Positions 33,493-40,534 of a DNA stretch of 64,000 nt are shown piece after piece; the first letter of the stretch is position 1, and every line of letters begins with the position of its first letter. Origin of the DNA: Tepidiforma flava (GTDB taxonomy: Bacteria > Chloroflexota > Dehalococcoidia > Tepidiformales > Tepidiformaceae); NCBI RefSeq assembly GCF_027594505.1, contig NZ_CP115149.1, positions 496,001 through 560,000 on the forward strand, in the 5' to 3' direction. The notes beneath the pieces were generated by a model. It did not search any database, was not told the origin of the DNA, and saw nothing but the letters and a program-made list of their open reading frames with translations. The translations under genes were made by a program, and so were the position numbers.

Positions 33493-35730
33493 TCAAGCGC
33501 GGGCGCGCGGCGCCGGGCGGGTGCCGGTGATGCCGGCCGCTTCGAGGCCGAGGATGGCCGCGGGTTCGAGGCCGAGACCGGCGAGGACCTCGGCAGTGTG
33601 CTGGCCGAGCCGGGGAGCAGGCCCCATGGCGGCGACGTACTGGCCGCCGCTGCGGACGGCGAGCGCGGGGTAAAGATGGAAACCGACCGGCTCGCGCTCT
33701 TCGCCGACCCAGAACCCCGGGCCGTCGAGCGGCCCGAAGGTGAGAAGGTCGGCCTCCGTATTCACCGGGGCAGCGGGGATGCCGCGCTCCTGGAGGCGCC
33801 TGGCCGCCTCGCCGTCGGTCTGCGCCGCGGTCCAAGCGGAGAGCGCGGCATCGATGGCATCGCGTCGGGCTTCCCGGGCCGCGGCGTCAGCGAGGGCCGG
33901 GTCCGCGAGCGGGCCGCCGACGAGTTCCGCGAGGGCGGCCCATTGCGCTTCGGTTGCGACCTCGATTGCGACCCAGCGGTCGTCGCCGGCGGCCGGATAG
34001 ACGCCCGAGGGAGTGTGCCCCGGGCGGCGGTTGCCGCGGCGGCGGGGGAGGTCGCCGGTGCGCTGGAACGCGATGAGTTCGTCGGAGACGAGCGGGAGGA
34101 AGCCTTCGAGCTGGGCGCATTCGAGGAGGCGGCCGCGGCCGTCGCGCTCGCGGGCGCGCAGCGCAGAGAGGACGGCGAGCGCGCCGATCAGGCCGGACAC
34201 GGGGTCGCCGCAGGCGTTGGCGAGCATGGTGGGCGGGCCGTTTTCGTAGCCGATGAGGCTCGAGAGGCCGGACATCCCTTCGATGGTGTTGCCGAAACCG
34301 ACGTAGCCGGCCTCGGGGCCGTATGAGCCGAAGGCCGGCTGGCGGAGCATGACGAGGCGGGGGTTGCGGGCCGCGAGTTCGTCCCAGCCGAGGCCGAGCC
34401 GCTCGAGGACGCCGGCGGCGAAGTTTTCGATGAGGACGTCGGCGGAGCTGATGAGCTGGAGCGCGAGGTCGCGGCCGGTCGGGTGCGCGAGGTCGAGCGT
34501 GATGCCGCGCTTGCCGCGGTTGACGGCGTTGAAGACGTGGGAGCGTTCGTGGAGTTCGAGGCCGGGGTCGTCGCCGGGCGGGCGGGAGCCGCGCCACCAG
34601 TCGAAGTGGGTGTGGCTTTCGACCTTGATGACATCGGCGCCGAGGGCGGCGAGGACGTGGCCGACGAGCGGGCCGGCCCAGCCCATCGAAAGGTCGACCA
34701 CGCGGAGCGCGCCGGGCCGCCACGGGCCGGGCGCGGCGCGGTAGCCGGGCTCGGCTGGGCCGGCTTCGGCGAGGACGCGGGCCGGCGGGCCGGGCACGCG
34801 GTAGCGGCGGCCGGAGGGGGTTTCGGCGGTGCGCCAGGCCTCGCGGGCGGCCAGCTGGGGCGAGGCGAGCACTTCGTCGAGGGTCGGCAGGGCGGCCGCG
34901 CAGACGCGGTGCTGCTGGAGGAGGTGGTAGAGCTCCCAGTGGCTGTGGCGGCCGAGCCACGGGAGCAGGCAGGCGTCGAGGTCGCGGATGTTCGCGGCGC
35001 GGTCGGTGGGGGAGGCGAAGCGGGGGTCGTCGACCAGCTCCGGGTGGCCTGCGAGCTGCGCGAGGGTGACCCACATGCCGTGGAGGGCGGCGTGGATGCC
35101 GACGAAGCCGTCGGCGCAGGGCAGGGTGACGATGGTTGGCTGAGTCGGGGCGTACCGCTCGCCGACGCGGCCGCGGAGGCGGCCGAAGTACTGGAATGCG
35201 ACCGCGTCGTAGATGGTCGTGGCGGCGAGGGCGGCGACCACTGGCACGTCGATGAGGCCCGGGCCGCGTTCGGCGAAGGCGGCGGCCGCGAGCGCCGCCC
35301 AGAGACCGGCGACGAAGAGGTCCTGCGCGCCGGGCGGCGCGAGCGGTTCTCGGGCGGGGTCGCCGACCTGGTGCATCCAGCCGCCGGCGGCGTACCGGGT
35401 GAGCGAGGTGGAGGGTGCGCACTCCCAGGGGGTATCGAGCCCGAAGGGCGTGACCCATGCGACGAGGTGGTCGCGGGCGAGGGCATCGAGGGCAGCGCGG
35501 CTCGCATCGGTGACGGGGGCGTCGGTGATGAGGAGGTCGCCGGGCTGCGGCCGGAGCTGCGGCTCCGGTTCGACGATGGCGCCGGGGGCGAGGAACGCGC
35601 CGAGGCCTTCGGGGTCCAGCGCCGTGGCGTGGCGGACTTCGGCGCCGAACTGGCCGAGGAGCCACGCGGCATACGCGGCCGCTGGCGAGCGGGAGGCGGC
35701 GCAGACACGCAGGCCGGCGAGGAGCTCCAT
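33493..35730 (-). CDS. Double-length CaiB/BaiF (family III) CoA-transferase
   Basis: At 745 residues this is two family III CoA-transferase units in tandem, about twice the normal ~400. The C-terminal unit begins near residue 345 (LRVVDLSMGWAGPLVGHVLAALGADVIKVES) and is better conserved: NRGKRGITLDL, SADVLIENFAAG, FGSYGP, and LLECAQLEG, where Glu occupies the position of the family's catalytic Asp. The N-terminal unit is diverged and has Ala at this position (IDVPVVAAL), so only the second unit may be catalytic. It moves CoA between carboxylic acids; the substrate is unknown. It is divergent from an acyl-CoA carboxylase gene. Confidence 0.9.
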   Translation of the reverse strand: MELLAGLRVCAASRSPAAAYAAWLLGQFGAEVRHATALDPEGLGAFLAPGAIVEPEPQLRPQPGDLLITDAPVTDASRAALDALARDHLVAWVTPFGLDTPWECAPSTSLTRYAAGGWMHQVGDPAREPLAPPGAQDLFVAGLWAALAAAAFAERGPGLIDVPVVAALAATTIYDAVAFQYFGRLRGRVGERYAPTQPTIVTLPCADGFVGIHAALHGMWVTLAQLAGHPELVDDPRFASPTDRAANIRDLDACLLPWLGRHSHWELYHLLQQHRVCAAALPTLDEVLASPQLAAREAWRTAETPSGRRYRVPGPPARVLAEAGPAEPGYRAAPGPWRPGALRVVDLSMGWAGPLVGHVLAALGADVIKVESHTHFDWWRGSRPPGDDPGLELHERSHVFNAVNRGKRGITLDLAHPTGRDLALQLISSADVLIENFAAGVLERLGLGWDELAARNPRLVMLRQPAFGSYGPEAGYVGFGNTIEGMSGLSSLIGYENGPPTMLANACGDPVSGLIGALAVLSALRARERDGRGRLLECAQLEGFLPLVSDELIAFQRTGDLPRRRGNRRPGHTPSGVYPAAGDDRWVAIEVATEAQWAALAELVGGPLADPALADAAAREARRDAIDAALSAWTAAQTDGEAARRLQERGIPAAPVNTEADLLTFGPLDGPGFWVGEEREPVGFHLYPALAVRSGGQYVAAMGPAPRLGQHTAEVLAGLGLEPAAILGLEAAGITGTRPAPRARA

Positions 35731-35739
35731 GGCGCGCGG

Positions 35740-35745
35740 ATGATA
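35740..35745 (-). promoter_or_regulatory. -10-like box of the first CoA-transferase gene
   Basis: Minus-strand TATCAT 9 bases before ATG 35730, with no Shine-Dalgarno site; the same hexamer precedes the histidine kinase gene. Confidence 0.35.
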
Positions 35746-35776
35746 GCGCAGCCGCCGGGGCGCCGTGCGGGGGGCG

Positions 35777-35782
35777 TAGAAT
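35777..35782 (+). promoter_or_regulatory. -10-like box of the acyl-CoA carboxylase gene
   Basis: TAGAAT, with a leader of about 30 bases that includes CAGGGGG before ATG 35820. No good -35. Confidence 0.35.
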
Positions 35783-35819
35783 CCTGCGGCACAGGCAGAC
35801 GCAGGCAGGGGGTAGTCCG

Positions 35820-37391
35820 ATGACGCAGTCGAACGAGACGTGGCTGCCGGAGGTGGAGGAGATCCGGCGGCGGGAGCAGCTCGCTTACGGCATGGGCGGG
35901 CCGGAGAACATCGAGCGGCAGCACGCGGGCGGCAAGCTGACGGTTCGGGAGCGAATTGCGAAGCTGGCGGACCCCGGGAGCTTCGCCGAGGTCGGCGCGC
36001 TCGCGGGGAAGGCGGAGTACGACGAGCAGGGGAACCTCGTGAGCTTCCGTCCGGCGAACTTCGTGGCCGGGATGGCGCGAATCGGCGGCAGGCGGGTGGT
36101 CATCGGCGGCGACGACTTCACCGTGCGCGGGGGCGCGGCGGATGCGGCGATCGCCGGCAAGCAGGTGTACGCCGAGCGGATGGCGCGGGAGCTGAAGGTG
36201 CCGATCATCCGGCTGGTCGACGGCACCGGGGGCGGCGGGAGCGTGCGGACGCAGGGGACGCAGGGGCACACGTACATCCCGGCGAACCCGGGCTGGGACA
36301 CGGTGATCGCGAACCTCTCTGAGGTGCCGGTGGTGGCTGCCGCGCTGGGGAGCGTAGCGGGGCTCGGCGCGGCGCGCGTGGTCACCTCGCACTTCAGCAT
36401 CATGGTGAAGGGCACCTCGCAGGTGTTCGTCGCCGGGCCGCCGGTGGTGGAGGCGGGGATGGGCGAAACGGTCACGAAGGAGGAGCTCGGCGGCTGGGAG
36501 ATTCACTGGCGGAACGGGGTAGTGGACAACCTCGCGGAGAGCGAGGAGGAGGCGTTCGAGCAAATCCGGCGGTTCCTTTCGTACCTGCCGCAGAACGCGT
36601 GGGAGCAGCCGGCGCGGGCGGAGCCGAACGACGACCCGCAGCGGCGCGACGAGTGGCTCATCGGCGCGATTCCGAAGAACCGGCGGCGGCCGTACCGGGT
36701 GCGGCAGATCATCGCGAGCGTGTTCGACCGGGAATCGTTCTTCGAAATCGGCGCGGGCTGGGGCCAGAGCGTCGTGACCGGCTTCGCGCGGCTCGACGGC
36801 TACCCGGTCGGAGTGGTGGCGAACGACCCGTACCACTACGGCGGCGGGCTGACGGCGCAGGGGAGCGAGAAGCTGGCGCGGTTCGTGGACCTCTGCGATA
36901 CGTTCCACCTGCCGTGCGTGAACCTCGTGGACCAGCCGGGGTTCGTCATCGGGACATGGGGCGAGAAGGCGGCGACCATCCGGAAGGGCGCGCTGGCGCT
37001 GGCCGCGGTGTTCCAGGCGAAGGTGCCGTGGGTGACGGTCATCCTGCGGCGGGTGTACGGGGTCGCCGGGGCGGGCCACGCGAACACGGCGGGGCTGAAC
37101 CTGCGGTACGCGTGGCCGAGCGCGGACTGGGGGTCGCTGCCGCTCGAAGGCGGGATCGAGGCCGCGTACAAGCGGGACCTGGCTGCGGCCGAGGACCCGG
37201 ATGCGCTGCGGGCGGAGCTGATGGCGAAGCTCGGCGCAGTGCGGTCGCCGCTGCGGACGGCGCACGCGTTCGGGGTGGAGCATCTCATCGACCCGCGGGA
37301 CACCCGGCCGATCCTGTGCGACTGGGTGGAGCAGGCGTACGCGGTGGAGCGGCACCAGCTCGGGCCGCGGCTGCGGGGCCACCGGCCGTAG
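35820..37391 (+). CDS. Acyl-CoA carboxylase carboxyltransferase (beta) subunit
   Basis: The 523-residue protein has both halves of a biotin-dependent carboxyltransferase: N-terminal RQHAGGKLTVRERIAKLADPGSF and VIGGDDFTVRGGAA, and C-terminal IASVFDRESFFEI, NDPYHYGGGLTAQGSEKLARFVDLCDTF, VDQPGFVIG and VYGVAGAG. Relatives are propionyl-, acetyl- or methylcrotonyl-CoA carboxylase beta subunits. No biotin carboxylase or biotin carrier gene is adjacent, so the partner must be encoded elsewhere. The substrate pocket cannot be assigned with confidence. Confidence 0.92.
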   Translation: MTQSNETWLPEVEEIRRREQLAYGMGGPENIERQHAGGKLTVRERIAKLADPGSFAEVGALAGKAEYDEQGNLVSFRPANFVAGMARIGGRRVVIGGDDFTVRGGAADAAIAGKQVYAERMARELKVPIIRLVDGTGGGGSVRTQGTQGHTYIPANPGWDTVIANLSEVPVVAAALGSVAGLGAARVVTSHFSIMVKGTSQVFVAGPPVVEAGMGETVTKEELGGWEIHWRNGVVDNLAESEEEAFEQIRRFLSYLPQNAWEQPARAEPNDDPQRRDEWLIGAIPKNRRRPYRVRQIIASVFDRESFFEIGAGWGQSVVTGFARLDGYPVGVVANDPYHYGGGLTAQGSEKLARFVDLCDTFHLPCVNLVDQPGFVIGTWGEKAATIRKGALALAAVFQAKVPWVTVILRRVYGVAGAGHANTAGLNLRYAWPSADWGSLPLEGGIEAAYKRDLAAAEDPDALRAELMAKLGAVRSPLRTAHAFGVEHLIDPRDTRPILCDWVEQAYAVERHQLGPRLRGHRP

Positions 37392-37483
37392 GGGCTGCCA
37401 ACGGCGGAACGTCCTGGGGGAGGCGGGCGCCCGCGGGGCGGTTCGCGCCATGGAAATGTAAGGAAACCCCGGGTGCCGAAATC

Positions 37484-37502
37484 TTGACACTCTGGGTAGA
37501 GT
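37484..37502 (+). promoter_or_regulatory. Promoter/operator region of the Calx-beta surface protein gene
   Basis: TAGAGT (37497-37502) resembles the -10 boxes in this window and lies 72 bases before ATG 37575. A perfect TTGACA (37484-37489) is too close to it to be its -35. ACTCT-GGGT-AGAGT (37489-37502) is a perfect 5-bp hairpin or small operator overlapping the -10. Confidence 0.35.
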
Positions 37503-37574
37503 TACGGAGTGCCCCCGCGCGCCGGGAACACGGGAACGGCGAGCGGACGTTCTGGAGATGCAGGAGGTGTGCAC

Positions 37575-40157
37575 ATGCGAGCGACGAGCGCGATGAGTCA
37601 TCCTGCGCGCCGCAACCTGCTGCTGGTGCTGGCCGTGCTGGCGGCCGCCGCGCTGGCGGTGGGGGTGGGGCTGCGCAGCGCCCGGGCCGACGGGACGTTC
37701 AGCCTGAGCTCAAACGCGTACAGCGTGATCGAGGGCAATGCCGTCACCATCACCATCAACCGCAGCGGCGGCACGCAGAACGTCCAGGTGACGATCGCCA
37801 TCACCGACGGGACGGCAGTCGACGGGACCGACTACGTGCACCCGGGCGTCACGAGCTACATCTTCACGGTTCCGGGAAGCAACAGTTTTTCGTTCAACGT
37901 TTCGACGATTCAGAACGCGGCAAACGACGGGAACCGGACGTTCAGCGTGACCATCAGCGTGCCGCCGGGAAGCAGCACCGGCACGGCCAGCGCGACGGTG
38001 ACGATCATCGATGACGACGGGCCGCCGCAGTACTCGTTCCAGAGCGCCAGCTCGAGCGTGACCGAGGGGAACAGCGGCACGCAGGTGGTCAACGTCGCGG
38101 TGGTGCGGAGCGGCTCGACCGCGGGCACCGACAGCGTGACGTGCAAGCTGGCGGCCTCGCCGGGCACAGCCACCGGCGGCGGTGTCGATTACTCGTTCAC
38201 GAACCAGACCATCACCTTCAACCCGTCGGAGACGGGACCGAAGAACTGCCAGGTGACCATCGTCGGCGACACGTCGACGGAGCCGAACGAAACCATCGTG
38301 CTGGAGCTGGGCACGCCGATAACGGGCTTCAGCGGGGGCGGCGGTTCGATCACCCAGCACACGCTCACCATCATCGATGACGACGGGCCGGGAACGGTGC
38401 AGTTCGCGCAGGCGGCGTACAGCGTCAACGAGGGCGCCGGGACGGCGAGCATCGCCGTGACGCGGACGGGCGGGAGCACCGGACCTGCGAGCGTGCAGTG
38501 CAGCACCATCGCGGGCGGGACGGCGACGGCCGGCGCTGACTACACCTCCGTTACCGGTCAGACACTGACCTGGGCCAGCGGCGACAGCGCGACCAAGTTC
38601 TGCACCATCGCGATCCTGCAGGACACGCTGGTCGAAGTCCCCGAGACGGTCATCGTGCAGCTGAGCGGGGCGACCGGCGCCACGCTGGGCTCGCCGGCGA
38701 CGGCGACGCTGACCATCCTCGATGACGACGGCACGGGCAGCATCCAGTTCACCTCGGCGACGTACACCGGCACCGAAGCGGGCGGGGCGATCACGATTAC
38801 CGTCTCGCGCACGGGCGGCACGACCGGCGCGGTCACGGTCGACTACGCGACGGTGGCCGGGGGAACGGCGACGGCCGGCGTCGACTACACCCCCACCAGC
38901 GGGACGCTGACCTGGGCCAACGGCGAGGGCGGGAACAAGTCGTTCACGGTGACGCCCATCCCGGACACCCTGACCGAATTGCCGGAGACGGTCATCCTCC
39001 AGCTGAGCAACCCGACGGGCGGCGCCGTCCTCGGGACGCCGTCGTCGGCGACGCTGACGATCACCGACTCGACGATCATCCCGGTCATCACGTCGATCGT
39101 GCCGGGTGCCGGGCCGGTCGCGGGCGGCACGCCGGTGACGATTACCGGCCAGAACTTCACCGGCGCGACGTCGGTCACCTTCAACGGCGTCCCGTGCACG
39201 TCGCTCGTGGTGGTCAGTGCGACCACGATTACCTGCGTCACGCCGCCGAACCCGGCCGGCGTGGCGGAGGTGGTAGTGACGACGCCGAACGGGCAGAACG
39301 TGACGACCGGGACGGCGAACGACTTCATCTACACCGGGGGGCCGACGGTGACGGCGATCAGCCCGACGGAAGGGCTCTGCAACGGCGCGACCATCGTGAC
39401 GGTGACCGGGACGGGCTTCACCTCGAGCGGCATGACGGTGGCATTCGGGACCGTACAGGCGACGTTCACATACCTGTCCTCGACGCAGCTGGTCGCGGTA
39501 GCGCCGGTGCAGCCCGCGGGGACGTATGACGTGCGGGTGACGACGCCCGGCGGCACGAGCCCGAACACCGTTGCGGACGACTTCACCTGCACCGGGTCGC
39601 CGGCGCCGACGGTGACGAGCGTCAGCCCGGCCAGCGGGCCGGCCGGGACGACCGTGACGATCACCGGCACGAATTTCACCGGGGCGACGGCGGTGACCTT
39701 CGGAACCACGGCAGCGTCGTTCACGGTGGTGAACAGCACGACGATCACGGCGACGGTGCCGGCCGGGCTGGCAGCCGGGACGTACGACATCCGGGTCACG
39801 ACCCCGGCGGGGACGAGCGCGAACACGTCGGCGGACAACTTCACGGTGACCTCGGCGGGGACGATCACGTACACGCTCTACCGGACGTTCACCCTCATCG
39901 TCTGGACGGGCGCGGACAACAAGCCGATCAGCCAGGCGATCGGCGGGACGCAGGCCGGGACGACGAACATCTCGGCGCAGGTCGGGGCCGTCTGGCTATT
40001 CAACCCGCAGACGCAGTCGTGGGGCGGCTACTTCCCGGGCACGGAAAACGTGCCGGGCGCGAACGACTTCACGACCTTCCGGACCGGGACGGCGTACTTC
40101 ATCTATCTGCGGCCGACGGCGCCGGCGAGCCTGACCTGGGTCGCGCCGGCGAACTGA
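37575..40157 (+). CDS. Secreted Calx-beta/IPT repeat surface protein
   Basis: An N-terminal signal peptide (NLLLVLAVLAAAALAVGVGL, cleavage near ARADG) is followed by four Calx-beta repeats (about residues 36-495; three end in IDDDG or LDDDG, the calcium-binding loop type), three IPT/TIG immunoglobulin-like repeats (about 500-760), and a beta-rich C-terminal part with several Trp residues. It is probably an extracellular adhesin or envelope protein that is stabilised by calcium. No LPXTG or C-terminal membrane anchor is seen. ATG 37575 has CAGGAGGTG 5 bases upstream. A strong intrinsic terminator follows. Confidence 0.9.
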   Translation: MRATSAMSHPARRNLLLVLAVLAAAALAVGVGLRSARADGTFSLSSNAYSVIEGNAVTITINRSGGTQNVQVTIAITDGTAVDGTDYVHPGVTSYIFTVPGSNSFSFNVSTIQNAANDGNRTFSVTISVPPGSSTGTASATVTIIDDDGPPQYSFQSASSSVTEGNSGTQVVNVAVVRSGSTAGTDSVTCKLAASPGTATGGGVDYSFTNQTITFNPSETGPKNCQVTIVGDTSTEPNETIVLELGTPITGFSGGGGSITQHTLTIIDDDGPGTVQFAQAAYSVNEGAGTASIAVTRTGGSTGPASVQCSTIAGGTATAGADYTSVTGQTLTWASGDSATKFCTIAILQDTLVEVPETVIVQLSGATGATLGSPATATLTILDDDGTGSIQFTSATYTGTEAGGAITITVSRTGGTTGAVTVDYATVAGGTATAGVDYTPTSGTLTWANGEGGNKSFTVTPIPDTLTELPETVILQLSNPTGGAVLGTPSSATLTITDSTIIPVITSIVPGAGPVAGGTPVTITGQNFTGATSVTFNGVPCTSLVVVSATTITCVTPPNPAGVAEVVVTTPNGQNVTTGTANDFIYTGGPTVTAISPTEGLCNGATIVTVTGTGFTSSGMTVAFGTVQATFTYLSSTQLVAVAPVQPAGTYDVRVTTPGGTSPNTVADDFTCTGSPAPTVTSVSPASGPAGTTVTITGTNFTGATAVTFGTTAASFTVVNSTTITATVPAGLAAGTYDIRVTTPAGTSANTSADNFTVTSAGTITYTLYRTFTLIVWTGADNKPISQAIGGTQAGTTNISAQVGAVWLFNPQTQSWGGYFPGTENVPGANDFTTFRTGTAYFIYLRPTAPASLTWVAPAN
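37680..39065 (+). repeat. Four tandem Calx-beta domain repeats
   Basis: Each unit of about 115 codons runs from a SVxEG...ITVxRxGG strand through TATAGVDYT to the closing loop; near-identical DNA (ATCATCGATGACGACGGG and variants) recurs at the unit ends near 38005, 38371 and 38719. This marks internal duplication. Confidence 0.75.
39085..39855 (+). repeat. Three tandem IPT/TIG domain repeats
   Basis: Three units of about 85 codons share the pattern ISPxxGxxxGxTVTITGTNF, then ATAVTFG and AGTYDVRVTTPxGTS. The order after the Calx-beta repeats is conserved within the gene. Confidence 0.75.
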
Positions 40158-40184
40158 GCCGGGCCGCCGCCCGCGAGCCGGGAG

Positions 40185-40211
40185 AAAAAGGGGCCGATTT
40201 GGCCCCTTTTT
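40185..40211 (+). terminator. Intrinsic terminator of the surface protein gene
   Basis: AAAAAGGGGCC, loop GATTT, GGCCCCTTTTT: an 11-bp perfect stem with a T run, then CGTTTT. It would also work on the opposite strand. Confidence 0.9.
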
Positions 40212-40246
40212 CGTTTTGCAGGCGCTCAGGAGGCCGCCGGCGCTGC

Positions 40247-40252
40247 TATAGT
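40247..40252 (+). promoter_or_regulatory. -10 element upstream of the small membrane protein gene
   Basis: TATAGT about 33 bases before ATG 40285, which has TCGGAGG 7 bases upstream. No clear -35. Confidence 0.4.
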
Positions 40253-40284
40253 TGCGCCCGATTCCAGCAATCGGAGGCGCAGAT

Positions 40285-40530
40285 ATGGGGAGCTGGCGCA
40301 GGCTCCACGAGAGCGAAGCGGGACACGTCACGTCGGCGGCGGGCGCGCTCATCGCCGGGGCGGGCGCGGTGCTGGTGGGCATCGGCGCGGCGAACGGGAC
40401 GGGATGGCTTGCGGTGGCCGGCGGCATCATCGCAGGCGTCGGGATTCTCGGCTGGGAGGTGCTCCGGCACTACAGCATCGACCAGAAGCTGATGGCGCGG
40501 CTCGACCGCCTGGAGAGCAAAGGGGAGTAA
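40285..40530 (+). CDS. Small two-helix membrane protein, function unknown
   Basis: The 81-residue protein has one or two hydrophobic segments (AGALIAGAGAVLVGIGAA and WLAVAGGIIAGVGILGW) and a charged C-terminus ending in an amphipathic helix (KLMARLDRLESKGE). It has its own -10-like box and a good ribosome site, and it stops 4 bases before the CoA-transferase ATG, so it is probably co-transcribed with it. No family is recognised. Confidence 0.75.
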   Translation: MGSWRRLHESEAGHVTSAAGALIAGAGAVLVGIGAANGTGWLAVAGGIIAGVGILGWEVLRHYSIDQKLMARLDRLESKGE

Positions 40531-40534
40531 GACG

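Noticed and set aside
37484-37511. CIRCE-like heat-shock operator (CACTC ... GAGTG) before the surface protein gene
   Set aside because: The arms share only 5 bases and the spacer is 14 instead of 9, so it does not match the HrcA operator.
34188-37601. A 1137-codon minus-strand frame spanning the acyl-CoA carboxylase and CoA-transferase genes
   Set aside because: It joins an antisense shadow of one gene and an out-of-frame shadow of the other; no domain is visible.
37680-39065. CRISPR-like regular repeats
   Set aside because: The repeats are in-frame codons of Calx-beta domains with about 350-base periods, not short direct repeats with unique spacers.
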